A DNA stretch of 35,057 nucleotides from Bacteroidota bacterium (GCA_029567325.1 JAKQLF010000079.1:1-35057); one strand, 5' to 3'. Counted from the stretch's first letter, positions 25,505 through 34,345 are shown. The notes: a model not told the origin generated them from the letters alone. A program made the numbers and translations.

Positions 25505-27301
25505 TTAGCGATTGATTAAATATTCAGGTGATGACATGACTAAATATGCGGTAAAACGAGCTCTCCGTTCTCTTTCACTGTCATTGGTATTTGGCAGTTG
25601 TTTTACAGCGGCAAGGATTATGTCAATGGTTGGTTGTGTAAGATTGCCTTGCGCTAATAATAAATTGTACTTATCAATGAGGATATGGAGTTTATCATCA
25701 TCAACCAGCGTCTTTTCAGCTGTGAAGTCAAAACTTGAAATCTGGTTGGTATAGGTCGTGCTCACCTCTCCTGTATACAATTGACCTTCGTCTGCTGGAT
25801 TATTGTCTAAAACCCATTCCCACACACCACTTAGGTATCCCGCTACGGTTTGCGCATTGGTGATTTGAAATACAGGAGCCACTTTATCTGCTTCTTCTAT
25901 TGGCCCAATAGGTTGGTAATCTCTTTGGAAAAAATTAAAAACGCTCGGTGATGCCAATGGACGTTGACCAGTAAAATTATATACATTATTCATGTCATTG
26001 CGAAATACGCCACTCATGGTGCTCGCATTAAATGCTTTGTTTATTTGCATGTATCGGGCAAAAGGCTCACGTAATCCACCAAATGTTGGTAAATCTCCAC
26101 TCCCACAACTTGTTGCTTCTGGGTGTAATAAAATAGCTTTGATGATGGCTTTCATATCTCCCCTTACCCCCGCTCCATTGTTGGCGAAAACTTGAGCCAC
26201 ATCTTGCACATAAGAGGGAGATGGATTATCTGTAACCAATCTTTGTATCAAAAAAAGTGAGACAAAGGGCGGCACATTGGGGTGATTGAATAAACTGTTT
26301 AAAGCATCGGTAATATCAGCATTGCCATTTATTGGATTTCTATTTGGAATGGTATCTCCATTTAATAAAATTTTGATCCCTGGTTCGTGAAAGGTTTCCC
26401 ACATGACCATATCTTGTAAATAACTGGTACTTGTCAATGCAGTCCTGCCAAAACTTGTCCGATCTGCCCATGTCAAACCAGTAAATACTTTGGATAATTC
26501 AAAAATGTCCTCATTGTCGTATGTTGGTACGGGCTGATTTTGGCCATCCATTATCACCGAACCGTCCATATTCAGCATATTGGTTCCAATGGTGAATAGT
26601 TGCATGATTTCCCTTGAATAGTTTTCATCAGGAAATTGATTGAGCGCCAAATTGGTTTTTGGATTATTCAGGAAAGTAAGATACTCTCCCATAGCAGGAT
26701 GATATGTTACCTTTTGAAGAATAGTGCGGTAGTTTGTAAAGGCGTTTTGAAGCATGATGTCATAATAAGATGACAATGCATAAGGATTTCCACCAAATCC
26801 AGACAATTCTGAAATGACGATCAGTTGACTCAAAGCCATCGCAACTTTTTGACGCAATAAATCATTGGATGTCATGTGATAATTCCACCAGGCATTATCC
26901 CACCAATTTGATCGAGTGCCGGTATTTGGATCACCTAGCGCTGTTCTTGCATTCGTATGATATGTCTGAACCCTGGCAGTCAAACTTGTTGCCATGGATA
27001 TTGCAAACTGTTGGTTGATCCATCCCTCCTGCCCTAAAGCAATGACACTATTGATATCATCCAAATCATAGCCAAAAGTAGCCTGTGCCAAAAATCTTGA
27101 AGCTGCATTCATATTTGGTAGAAAGCCTTCACTACCCAATGTTTTAATGGGGCTTTGACCAGCTTGAGATGTACTGGATTCTACTTGCACACCGTAATGG
27201 TCACCAAAGCCAATCACAATGGTGTCTTGTGCAACCAAGGACTGAGATATAAAAACAAAGACCAACAATAAGCTAGCCATGTTCGTGAATTTCGTTTGCA
27301 T
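25505..27301 (-). CDS. DUF1800 family secreted protein
   Basis: Protein of 598 residues of the DUF1800 family, function unknown, with an N-terminal Sec signal (hydrophobic MASLLLVFVFISQSLVAQ). Diagnostic parts are AASRFLAQATFGYDLDDI, DNAWWNYHMTSNDLLRQKVA, YDIMLQNAFTNYRTIL, NYSREIMQLFTIG, EDIFELSKVFTGLTW, LIQRLVTDNPSPSYV and RPLASPSVFNFFQRDYQP. The ATG at 27301 is used; the one 7 codons later is also possible. It sits 7 nt after the upstream gene and 10 nt before DUF1501; the two DUFs are a recurring pair in Bacteroidota and Planctomycetes and probably act together in the periplasm or at the surface. Confidence 0.92.
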   Translation of the reverse strand: MQTKFTNMASLLLVFVFISQSLVAQDTIVIGFGDHYGVQVESSTSQAGQSPIKTLGSEGFLPNMNAASRFLAQATFGYDLDDINSVIALGQEGWINQQFAISMATSLTARVQTYHTNARTALGDPNTGTRSNWWDNAWWNYHMTSNDLLRQKVAMALSQLIVISELSGFGGNPYALSSYYDIMLQNAFTNYRTILQKVTYHPAMGEYLTFLNNPKTNLALNQFPDENYSREIMQLFTIGTNMLNMDGSVIMDGQNQPVPTYDNEDIFELSKVFTGLTWADRTSFGRTALTSTSYLQDMVMWETFHEPGIKILLNGDTIPNRNPINGNADITDALNSLFNHPNVPPFVSLFLIQRLVTDNPSPSYVQDVAQVFANNGAGVRGDMKAIIKAILLHPEATSCGSGDLPTFGGLREPFARYMQINKAFNASTMSGVFRNDMNNVYNFTGQRPLASPSVFNFFQRDYQPIGPIEEADKVAPVFQITNAQTVAGYLSGVWEWVLDNNPADEGQLYTGEVSTTYTNQISSFDFTAEKTLVDDDKLHILIDKYNLLLAQGNLTQPTIDIILAAVKQLPNTNDSERERRARFTAYLVMSSPEYLINR

Positions 27302-27308
27302 GGTTTGC

Positions 27309-27752
27309 TTATTTTTTGCAGGCTTCCAATGCTTTTTCTAAAGCTTCATTCTTTTTAGATAGTGCGATCATGTGTTGCCATAACCACTCGATTTGTCTTA
27401 ATAGTTTGGCATCCATTGACATCAATTCATAACCTTCTGCTTTCACCATTTCTTCAGCAGACGGCATATCTTTGAGGTGTTTATCTGAATTGATCAAAGC
27501 TTCCACTTCAGATAATTCCGGTGTTTTGTCAAATGCATCATCAGACCATTGAGATGTGTTTTTCAATGCAACTTTGACTCTTTCTGTCAAGATGCCTTCC
27601 TGAACGAATAATCGGTAATTGCCATTGGTGTTGATCTTGGTGGTATCGCCAATGACCACCCTACCATTGGGCTTGAGTAACATGACGTCATTTTGGGCTT
27701 GGGCAAACGTATTAACCAACAATAGAATAAAAATAACATTGAATAATTTCAT
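27309..27752 (-). CDS. Endosialidase-type 'tail fiber' stalk protein
   Basis: Exported protein of 147 residues: signal peptide (MKLFNVIFILLLVNTFAQA), then a short beta segment (GRVVIGDTT, GNYRLFVQEGILTERVKVAL), the conserved LSEVEALINSDKHLKDMPSAEEM region and a C-terminal helix (MDAKLLRQIEWLWQHMIALSKKNEALEKALE) that would form a trimeric coiled coil. This build is typical of the many Bacteroidota proteins related to the endosialidase chaperone region, found on surfaces, though a true autocleavage site is not evident. It leads the operon, with a TAnnTTTG promoter upstream. Confidence 0.82.
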   Translation of the reverse strand: MKLFNVIFILLLVNTFAQAQNDVMLLKPNGRVVIGDTTKINTNGNYRLFVQEGILTERVKVALKNTSQWSDDAFDKTPELSEVEALINSDKHLKDMPSAEEMVKAEGYELMSMDAKLLRQIEWLWQHMIALSKKNEALEKALEACKK

Positions 27753-27827
27753 GTTTCGATAGGTTTTATAATCAATAATTGAAATGCACAGATTGGGTTA
27801 TGCAGGAAGTTTATACTTGTTCGAAAA

Positions 27828-27835
27828 CAAATATA
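27828..27835 (-). promoter_or_regulatory. Promoter of the DUF1800/DUF1501/PA14 operon (-7 box)
   Basis: The minus strand reads TATATTTG (exact TAnnTTTG), with ATTG on the minus strand about 21 nt upstream (27857-27860) as a -33 candidate. It predicts a leader of about 70 nt to the first gene. Confidence 0.5.
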
Positions 27836-27998
27836 AATTTGATTTAATACATAAAGCAATTTAAATACAAGGAATTATAATTTTCATGGAATTCCCTTAA
27901 GAAAGTAATAAAAAAGGTAAGGAATGACCCTCACTTCTGTCGAAAGTGCTTAAATCATGTAATGGGAATAATGGAATATTGATAGACTAGGTTGAGCA

Positions 27999-28862
27999 CT
28001 AGTTCAAGGTTTCCAAGTTATTTCGAATGATCGAGAAAACTTCTGGTGATTGCAAGGCGTGGTCAAATCCATTTGTTTCAAAAAGAATTGCCCCTTTCCA
28101 GGATGCAGCAATTCTTCTTCCCTCGTCAATGACATTAGTATTATCTTTAATATCGTGAATAACAATACCTGGGATGTTTATTTCTTTGGCGAAATTAGAA
28201 CCACTGTAGAAGGCTTGATTTTTTGGATACTTTTCATTGAATGCTAGGTCAATGCCTTCTTTTAATCTTGAACCAACACCCAAAGCTTTGTAAAATTGTT
28301 CAGCAATGTCCAACCATCTATCAGGAGAAGCTAAAGAGATCAAGTACTTAACGGTTGTGTTTTTGAAATGAGCCAAATAATACAATGCGCCATAACCGCC
28401 AAACGAATGACCAATAATCACATCGATTTTATACTTTTCGACAACGGCAGCAATCATCTCTCCATATATCAGACCAGTAGCTTCGTTCCCTGTAGTGGCA
28501 CCATGAGCCGGACCATCCATCGCAATAAAATAGTAATTGGTATCTTCCAAGTTTTTGAGGAGTTTGCGCCAGCGCCAACTATTGGACTCCCAGCCATGGC
28601 ACAACAGAATTTTCAAGCCTGGTTTTACCCAATGGTAGGTTTGAATATTCAAATCTTTGTACTGGACCGATTCTTTAAAGGAACAGCTATTGAGCATTTT
28701 TCTTTGAAAATCTTGAATTCTCCCTTTTCTAGGTTTGGAAATAAGACTCAGTAAATTGGCCCCAGCTTTTTTCTTGGCTATCAGAGCGAAAACATTAAAA
28801 TAAAACCCAATAGCTTTGGGGATAAATGTCTTTTTAAACCACTTCGTAAATGTATTTTGCAT
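27999..28862 (-). CDS. Alpha/beta hydrolase
   Basis: Cytoplasmic or membrane-associated alpha/beta hydrolase of 287 residues. The nucleophile elbow GHSFGG puts Ser at 153; the oxyanion region is CHGWESNSWRW (about 88-98); the likely acid Asp is in VIHDIKDN and the catalytic His in NGFDHAL near the end. The N-terminal 40 residues are basic and hydrophobic (FKKTFIPKAIGFYFNVFALIAKKK) and may contact the membrane. The substrate is unknown; esterases and lipases of this general type cannot be told apart here. A possible 40-codon membrane-peptide frame ends 3 nt before its start. Confidence 0.88.
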   Translation of the reverse strand: MQNTFTKWFKKTFIPKAIGFYFNVFALIAKKKAGANLLSLISKPRKGRIQDFQRKMLNSCSFKESVQYKDLNIQTYHWVKPGLKILLCHGWESNSWRWRKLLKNLEDTNYYFIAMDGPAHGATTGNEATGLIYGEMIAAVVEKYKIDVIIGHSFGGYGALYYLAHFKNTTVKYLISLASPDRWLDIAEQFYKALGVGSRLKEGIDLAFNEKYPKNQAFYSGSNFAKEINIPGIVIHDIKDNTNVIDEGRRIAASWKGAILFETNGFDHALQSPEVFSIIRNNLETLN

Positions 28863-29115
28863 TTGTTATCCCAACCTCTTTTTGACGCCCAAGAATGATA
28901 TTTTTATTGCAGCTACTATTAAGAAAATCATAAAAGAAACAACATATGGCGCAAAATAACAATTTGATATGCAATAATGCCTTGACATTCTGTATTTTTG
29001 GTTAGAATTATAACTTATAGGTGAGAATATACGTTTACAATTGCAAAACTTAAATGTTTCTGAGTCGAGTAAGAAATAATTTTTGGTTTTTAATACTATC
29101 GTAAGTAAAGGAAAA

Positions 29116-30915
29116 ATGTTGAAAAAATTATTGACAATAGTGTTGCTGGCCTTCCAACTCACAATCTTCGCACAAGAATCGAGGTTGGCTGATGTTTATT
29201 ACAATGATGGTGAATTCGAAAAGGCAGCAACTTTATATAAATCACTGTATGAGAAAAACAAACAAATTGGTTTGTATTTTCAAAGGTACACAGAATGTTT
29301 GCTTTCACTCAAAGCTTATAAAGAAGCAGAAGATGTGATCAAAAAGGAAATTAAATCCAATCCGGGCGATCCTCAATTGAGACTGTCACTGGCCATGGTT
29401 TATGATCGAATTGGCGATGAAGAAAAATCAAAAGCGATTTACAAAGAGGTCATTGATGAAGTAGGCAACAAACCAGAAAATGTGGACATTGTCGCTCGTT
29501 CCTTTACATCCATGAATATGTTTGAACAAGCCGCAGCTACCTATGAAAAAGCAACGGAAAAAAATGGCAATCCCAAAACTTATGCATTTAGTCTTGCTGA
29601 TTTATACCGACGCATAGGGAATAGTGAAAAAATGATCCACTATTATTTGCTATGCGCAGAACAATTCAGAAATAACCTGAATTACCTCTTTGATACTTTT
29701 GACAGATATTTATCTGAAGAAGAAATCGAAAAGTTGCAGGCAAAACTGTATGAGGTAATGGAAAAAGAGCCTGATGAAATCATCTATAATGAAATTTTGC
29801 AATGGACATTTATCAATCAGAAGGATTATAAAAAAGCATTGCGACAAGCTAGGGCCCTTGACCGAAAGCTCAATGAAAATGGTGCTCGCGTAAATGAAAT
29901 AGCTAAAGTTGCCATGCAGGACAAAGATTACGATACGGCTATTGAAGGATTTAAATACATTGTCGATAATAAGTCAGTCAATTCTTCTTATTATCTGGAA
30001 GCCAAGGGTCTGTTGCTAGATTGTAAGCGTAAGAAGGTTACGCTCAATTATAATTATACCAAAGAGGACTTGATTTCCTTACAAACAGAATACAAAACTT
30101 TTCTAGACCTTTATGGATATAACTCCAGCACAGTAAATTTAGTGATCGAATATGCTGAATTGGAAGCATTGTATTTGAATGATTTGGATGTTGCAATCGG
30201 TTTGCTCAAAGAAATGGTAGAATTGCAATCCATCTCGCCTGAGTACAGAGCAATGGCCAAATTGAAGCTGGGTGATTACTTCCTCATGCAGGCAAATCAA
30301 TGGGAGGCTACCCTACTTTACTCACAAGTTGATAAGGATTTTAAAGAAGATCGTCTGGGAGAACTTGCTCGTTTTAGCAATGCTAAATTATCGTATTATT
30401 TAGGTGATTTTGACTGGGCTCAAGAGCAATTTGACATTTTAAAATCTGCAACAAGTAAACTCATATCTAATGATGCCATAGACTTGTCCGTTTTTATCAT
30501 GGACAACCTCAATTTGGATACAACCACTGTGCCTATGGAATTATTTGCGACAGCCGAGTTATTGACATTCCAAAACAAATTGGATGAGGCAGGGGTTCTT
30601 CTGGACTCCATAGCTAAAGATTATCCAGAGCATTCTCTCTTGGATGACATTTTATATGCCAAAGCGCAAATAGCGAAAAAGAGATTACAAGCTGAGGAGG
30701 AAGCGCGATTATATGCATTAATCATTGAAAAGTTTCCTGAGGAAATTAAAGCTGACAATGCCATGTTTGCTTTGGCTCAGCTTTATGAGTTGCACTTTAA
30801 AGACATAGAAAAAGCCAAAGAGCTTTATCTCAAAATTTTTACAGAATATTCCAGCAGCACCTTCGCGATAGATGCTAGAAAGAAGTATAGACTGCTTAGA
30901 GGGGACAATATTTAA
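29116..30915 (+). CDS. Secreted tetratricopeptide-repeat protein
   Basis: Protein of 599 residues with a Sec signal (MLKKLLTIVLLAFQLTIFA) followed almost entirely by TPR-like helix pairs; examples are NDGEFEKAATLYKSLYEKN, LRLSLAMVYDRIGDEEKSKA, MFEQAAATYEKATEKN and, late, FALAQLYELHFKDIEKAKEL. The ATG at 29116 is chosen over a TTG at 29083 because it begins the signal peptide and has an AAAGGA-like sequence just before it. TPR proteins of this size in Bacteroidota are often periplasmic scaffolds, for example around the outer-membrane assembly or gliding machinery; which one is not known. The DUF4286 gene starts 1 nt after its stop. Confidence 0.88.
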   Translation: MLKKLLTIVLLAFQLTIFAQESRLADVYYNDGEFEKAATLYKSLYEKNKQIGLYFQRYTECLLSLKAYKEAEDVIKKEIKSNPGDPQLRLSLAMVYDRIGDEEKSKAIYKEVIDEVGNKPENVDIVARSFTSMNMFEQAAATYEKATEKNGNPKTYAFSLADLYRRIGNSEKMIHYYLLCAEQFRNNLNYLFDTFDRYLSEEEIEKLQAKLYEVMEKEPDEIIYNEILQWTFINQKDYKKALRQARALDRKLNENGARVNEIAKVAMQDKDYDTAIEGFKYIVDNKSVNSSYYLEAKGLLLDCKRKKVTLNYNYTKEDLISLQTEYKTFLDLYGYNSSTVNLVIEYAELEALYLNDLDVAIGLLKEMVELQSISPEYRAMAKLKLGDYFLMQANQWEATLLYSQVDKDFKEDRLGELARFSNAKLSYYLGDFDWAQEQFDILKSATSKLISNDAIDLSVFIMDNLNLDTTTVPMELFATAELLTFQNKLDEAGVLLDSIAKDYPEHSLLDDILYAKAQIAKKRLQAEEEARLYALIIEKFPEEIKADNAMFALAQLYELHFKDIEKAKELYLKIFTEYSSSTFAIDARKKYRLLRGDNI

Positions 30916-30916
30916 T

Positions 30917-31231
30917 ATGAAATTGCTTTACAACATTACCACAAGGGTGGATCATTCTGTCGTTGACGAATGGAAAACATACATGACCACTTATTTTATC
31001 CCTGCGATGATGTCGACCGATTGTTTTGACTCCTACAAAATGATGCGGATTTTGGGAGACCCTGAAGAAGACGGAGAAACTTTTGCAGTGCAGTATGTGG
31101 CTCATAATTTAAATGCTTTTGTGACTTATCAGGAAAATCACATGCCTAAACTGCAATCTCAGACTAGGGAAATGTTTCAAGACAAGGCTCTAAGTTTCAA
31201 AACTTTGATGGAAATTCATCAAGAATCATGA
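30917..31231 (+). CDS. DUF4286 family protein
   Basis: Small cytoplasmic protein of 104 residues of the DUF4286 family, common and conserved in Bacteroidota, function unknown. Typical segments are YNITTRVDHSVVDEWKTYM, VQYVAHNLNAF and MFQDKALSFKTLMEI. The fold is expected to be a ferredoxin-like alpha/beta barrel. The ATG at 30917 follows the TPR stop by a single base, so the two are co-translated; the longer frame from 30872 overlaps the TPR gene and is rejected. Confidence 0.85.
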   Translation: MKLLYNITTRVDHSVVDEWKTYMTTYFIPAMMSTDCFDSYKMMRILGDPEEDGETFAVQYVAHNLNAFVTYQENHMPKLQSQTREMFQDKALSFKTLMEIHQES

Positions 31232-31286
31232 TGATCTTGAATCAGAATTTAGATTTTTCACAATAATCTCAAAATCAGACTATTAC

Positions 31287-31303
31287 TTACATTATTGATG
31301 TAA
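31287..31303. promoter_or_regulatory. Perfect inverted repeat upstream of the Rrf2 gene (candidate operator)
   Basis: TTACAT-N5-ATGTAA is a perfect 17-bp dyad, a size that fits a dimeric helix-turn-helix regulator. It lies about 50 nt upstream of a TAnnTTTG box and about 160 nt before the Rrf2 start. Which protein binds it is unknown. Confidence 0.35.
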
Positions 31304-31353
31304 AATTAAATAGTTGTATTTAAAATTTTAATGCAGATAAATTAAAAATAATT

Positions 31354-31361
31354 TATATTTG
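31354..31361 (+). promoter_or_regulatory. Candidate -7 promoter box for the Rrf2 gene
   Basis: TATATTTG matches TAnnTTTG exactly. It would give a leader of about 95 nt. No clear -33 element is seen. Confidence 0.35.
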
Positions 31362-31460
31362 AAAGCAACTCAATATCAATACTTATTGCAATAATTATTA
31401 AATTACTTGATTTGTACTTAAATTAGAGTTTTATTTTGAAGCAAAAACTTCCGCGCATAG

Positions 31461-31904
31461 ATGATTTCGAAGAAAATGAAATATGCCTTAAAGGCCCTTA
31501 CTTATTTATACAAACATTCTAATAAAGATCATTGCATCAGGACACAAGAAATTTCAGAAAATGAAAAAATTCCAAAGAAATTTCTTGAGCAGATTTTGTT
31601 GGATTTAAAAAAATCTGGCTTGGTAAATAGTAAACAAGGCAATGTAGGTGGTTACTATATCATGAAACATACTGAGAAAGCCACCATCAAAGAAATTTAT
31701 CGCCTTTTTGATGGGCCTATTGCTTTGGTTCCTTGCGCCTCATTAAATTATTATGAAACTTGTGATGATTGTGTTGATGAAGCAACCTGTAGCATCAAAA
31801 AGCAATTGATCATCATCAGAGATCAAACACTTGCAGTGATGGAACAAGTCACCTTGAGTACTATATTTAATGGTGATGGAGAAACTGTAAACACACATTC
31901 TTAA
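31461..31904 (+). CDS. Rrf2-family transcriptional regulator with cluster-type cysteines
   Basis: Winged-helix DNA-binding regulator of 147 residues of the Rrf2 family (IscR, NsrR, CymR group). The N-terminal helix-turn-helix and wing are clear (KYALKALTYL, IPKKFLEQILLDLKKSGLV, NSKQGNVGGYYI). Cys92, Cys101, Cys104 and Cys110 lie in the region that holds the Fe-S ligands in IscR and NsrR, though the spacing differs from IscR (92, 98, 104), so an Fe-S or thiol sensor is likely but not certain. Targets are not evident; autoregulation through the upstream inverted repeat is possible. Its stop codon overlaps that of the convergent dehydrogenase gene within TTAA. Confidence 0.9.
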   Translation: MISKKMKYALKALTYLYKHSNKDHCIRTQEISENEKIPKKFLEQILLDLKKSGLVNSKQGNVGGYYIMKHTEKATIKEIYRLFDGPIALVPCASLNYYETCDDCVDEATCSIKKQLIIIRDQTLAVMEQVTLSTIFNGDGETVNTHS

Positions 31905-32617
31905 GTAATCAGATTCATATCATCGTCCCATTCAGCGATGACTTCTCTTTTTGATTGATCAACACATTTTGCCAACCATTCTTCCTCATACGCAACTTCA
32001 TGATCCTTTAAAACATCCTCAGGAATTCCATCCCAGATGTTTGGCCTATTACCAACATAACCCAATGCCTCGATTCCGATTTTTGAAGTAAAGTAACCTG
32101 TAACGGTCAAATTTCTCATGAGGTTGAAAAATGATCTGCCTTGTGCAAATTCAGGTTTTTTATTTTCTTTATCAGGATAGGCGATGTCATCAATTATTTT
32201 TATTTGTTCTTCGTTGGTACAACTCGCAAATGCTTTTCCAAATCTGGAAGATGACTCATGATCAAGCCACATTAGTCCCCCACGTATTGGCAGTTGGTGG
32301 TTGGGAATGTCTTTTACAATAAACTCGATGAAATCTGCGACTTTTGCGTCACTGGCACTTCCAAATTTTTCTGTTTTGGGTAAAATGATGTCGCACAATA
32401 CAGCTACAGTTGTCAACTCATATTCAGTCAGATATGTTTCTGCGAATATTTTTTGATCATGTGCCAACTCTGCTTCATTTCTGCCGTACAATCCTACCTT
32501 TTCTGGTGAAATTGCAGGCGTTTTATCATCTGTTTTACAACCTGGCACGGTAGAAAGTCCAACTCCCCCAGCAATCGAACCAAGTAATAATGATTTTATA
32601 GTATCTCTCCTATCCAT
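31901..32617 (-). CDS. Gluconate 2-dehydrogenase subunit 3 family protein (small dehydrogenase subunit)
   Basis: Protein of 238 residues with a twin-Arg-type N-terminus (MDRRDTIKSLLLGSIAGG) and a Cys in VPGCK that could be lipidated. The body matches the gluconate 2-dehydrogenase subunit 3 family (LTTVAVLCDIILPKTEK, VADFIEFIVKD, RSFFNLMRNLTVTGYFTSKIG, EALGYVGN). In FAD glucose dehydrogenase of this type the small (gamma) subunit acts as the export chaperone for the FAD subunit, which has no signal of its own; the same arrangement is seen here, since the adjacent GMC protein lacks a signal. It starts 9 nt after the GMC stop. Confidence 0.9.
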   Translation of the reverse strand: MDRRDTIKSLLLGSIAGGVGLSTVPGCKTDDKTPAISPEKVGLYGRNEAELAHDQKIFAETYLTEYELTTVAVLCDIILPKTEKFGSASDAKVADFIEFIVKDIPNHQLPIRGGLMWLDHESSSRFGKAFASCTNEEQIKIIDDIAYPDKENKKPEFAQGRSFFNLMRNLTVTGYFTSKIGIEALGYVGNRPNIWDGIPEDVLKDHEVAYEEEWLAKCVDQSKREVIAEWDDDMNLIT

Positions 32618-32626
32618 GGTCGTGTT

Positions 32627-34345
32627 TTAAAGGTTTTGTTTTTTCAATTGATCAACTATGTATTCTGATGTTCTCATAGAAAGGGCCAGAATTGTCCAGG
32701 TACAATTTTTATCTGCTTGTGAAACAAACGGGCCTGCATCAACAATGAACACATTTTTGCAATCATGAAGCTGTGCATATTTATTACATACTGAAGTTTT
32801 TGGATCATCTCCCATTCTGGTTGTTCCCACTTCATGGATGATTTGCCCCGGAGCTAATAAACCATAATCTTTATCTTTTCCAGGTACCTCTCCAAGTGAA
32901 ATGCCCCCCATATTTTGGCCAATTTCATCAAAAGTAGCAACCATGTGTTTGGCTTGCAATCGTTCGTAATCAGACCATTTATAATCAAATCTCAAAACAG
33001 GAATACCAAATTGATCCACTGTATTAGGGTCTATTTCACATCTGTTATCATACCGGGCGATGGCTTCTCCTCTACCAGCCATTCCCACAATAGCGCCGTA
33101 AAACCGCTGTACATCATCTCTTAGTTTATCGCCATATCCACCCAATTCACCGCCTATGTATTTATTCATTTCATTAACATCGTAAGAAAATCCATAGGCT
33201 GGCATATTCATTCCACCAGATATTTCTATATGATAACCCCTTGGAAAATCCAACTTTTTATTATCGCCCCACCACGGTGAATAAATGTGAGCGCCTCCAG
33301 TTCCATCCTCGTTATAAATTTTTCTATTCATCAAAGCAGGTACAAAAATCGTCCTGCCAGCGCCTGTAGAATCGTGCAAATACCTTCCCACCACATCACT
33401 GCTATTTCCAAGACCATTGGGATGTTGGGCACTTTTGGAATTTAGTAGAATTCGGGCACTGCTACATGCGGATGCGCCCAAAACCACCACTTTGGCATTT
33501 AACTGATATTCCTTTCGATCTTCTTTGTTAATATAGGATACACCGGTAGCTTTTCCTTCAGCATTGGTGGTAACTGACCTTACCATACAATTGGTGTAAA
33601 GATCAACTTGTCCGCCATTCTTTTGCGCTGGAAAAATCAAACATGATCCTGAAGAAAAATCAGCATAAACGCTACACGTGCGATTGCATTGATGACAATA
33701 AAAACAGACACCTCTGTCATTATTGAGCTTTTTCGTAAGGATGGATAATCTATTTGGAATAATGGGGATTCCCGATTTTCTTGCCCCTTTGATATAATAT
33801 AATTCATGTAATCTTGGTTTTGGAGGAGGTAAGAAAAAACCATCCGGGTCATTATATCTACCTTCTTTAGAACCAAATACGCCAATCATTTTATCTAATT
33901 TGTCGTAATATGGTTTGATGTCTTCGTAACCGATTGGCCAGTTATCACCTAGACCATCCACATCCTTATGTTTGAAATCAATAGGTCCAAAACGCAATGA
34001 AATTCTTCCCCAATGGTTTGTACGACCACCAAGCATGCGGGAACGCCACCACATAAACTTGGTTCCTTCTTTGGTAGTATAAGGTTCTCCATCTACTTTC
34101 CAATCTCCGTAAGACATGTCAAAATCACCAAAAGCGCGATTGGTGCTTGCGCCTCTGCGGGGAGATTCCCAAGGCCATTTCAATTGTGTTTGTGTTTTTG
34201 GGTCTTTCGGATCGAAAAATGGACCGGCTTCTACCAAAGCCACTTTGAGTCCGTTTTTTGCCAGAATGTTGGTGGCCATTCCTCCACCAGCTCCAGACCC
34301 CACTATGATTACATCGTATTGCTTTGGCGTTTCTTTGATTTGCAT
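32627..34345 (-). CDS. GMC-family FAD dehydrogenase, large subunit with cluster-type cysteines
   Basis: Flavoprotein of 572 residues of the glucose-methanol-choline oxidoreductase family, oxidising a sugar or alcohol. The FAD-binding VGSGAGGGMA is at residues 15-24, with a following ALVEAG; the GMC signature LGGRTNHWGR is at about 105-114; the catalytic His lies in HEVGTTRMG near the C-terminus, and the late DKNCTWTILALS segment closes the FAD site. Cys214, Cys217, Cys220 and Cys224 form CxxCxxCxxxC; the C214/C220/C224 spacing equals the 3Fe-4S ligands recalled for Burkholderia FAD glucose dehydrogenase (212/218/222). No cytochrome c subunit gene adjoins. No signal peptide is present, so export probably depends on the small subunit. 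The substrate is unknown. Confidence 0.92.
   Translation of the reverse strand: MQIKETPKQYDVIIVGSGAGGGMATNILAKNGLKVALVEAGPFFDPKDPKTQTQLKWPWESPRRGASTNRAFGDFDMSYGDWKVDGEPYTTKEGTKFMWWRSRMLGGRTNHWGRISLRFGPIDFKHKDVDGLGDNWPIGYEDIKPYYDKLDKMIGVFGSKEGRYNDPDGFFLPPPKPRLHELYYIKGARKSGIPIIPNRLSILTKKLNNDRGVCFYCHQCNRTCSVYADFSSGSCLIFPAQKNGGQVDLYTNCMVRSVTTNAEGKATGVSYINKEDRKEYQLNAKVVVLGASACSSARILLNSKSAQHPNGLGNSSDVVGRYLHDSTGAGRTIFVPALMNRKIYNEDGTGGAHIYSPWWGDNKKLDFPRGYHIEISGGMNMPAYGFSYDVNEMNKYIGGELGGYGDKLRDDVQRFYGAIVGMAGRGEAIARYDNRCEIDPNTVDQFGIPVLRFDYKWSDYERLQAKHMVATFDEIGQNMGGISLGEVPGKDKDYGLLAPGQIIHEVGTTRMGDDPKTSVCNKYAQLHDCKNVFIVDAGPFVSQADKNCTWTILALSMRTSEYIVDQLKKQNL

Noticed and set aside
28866-29162. 98-codon minus-strand frame overlapping the TPR start
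   Set aside because: The long version overlaps the signal-peptide region of the TPR gene; only the 40-codon end is kept as a weak idea.
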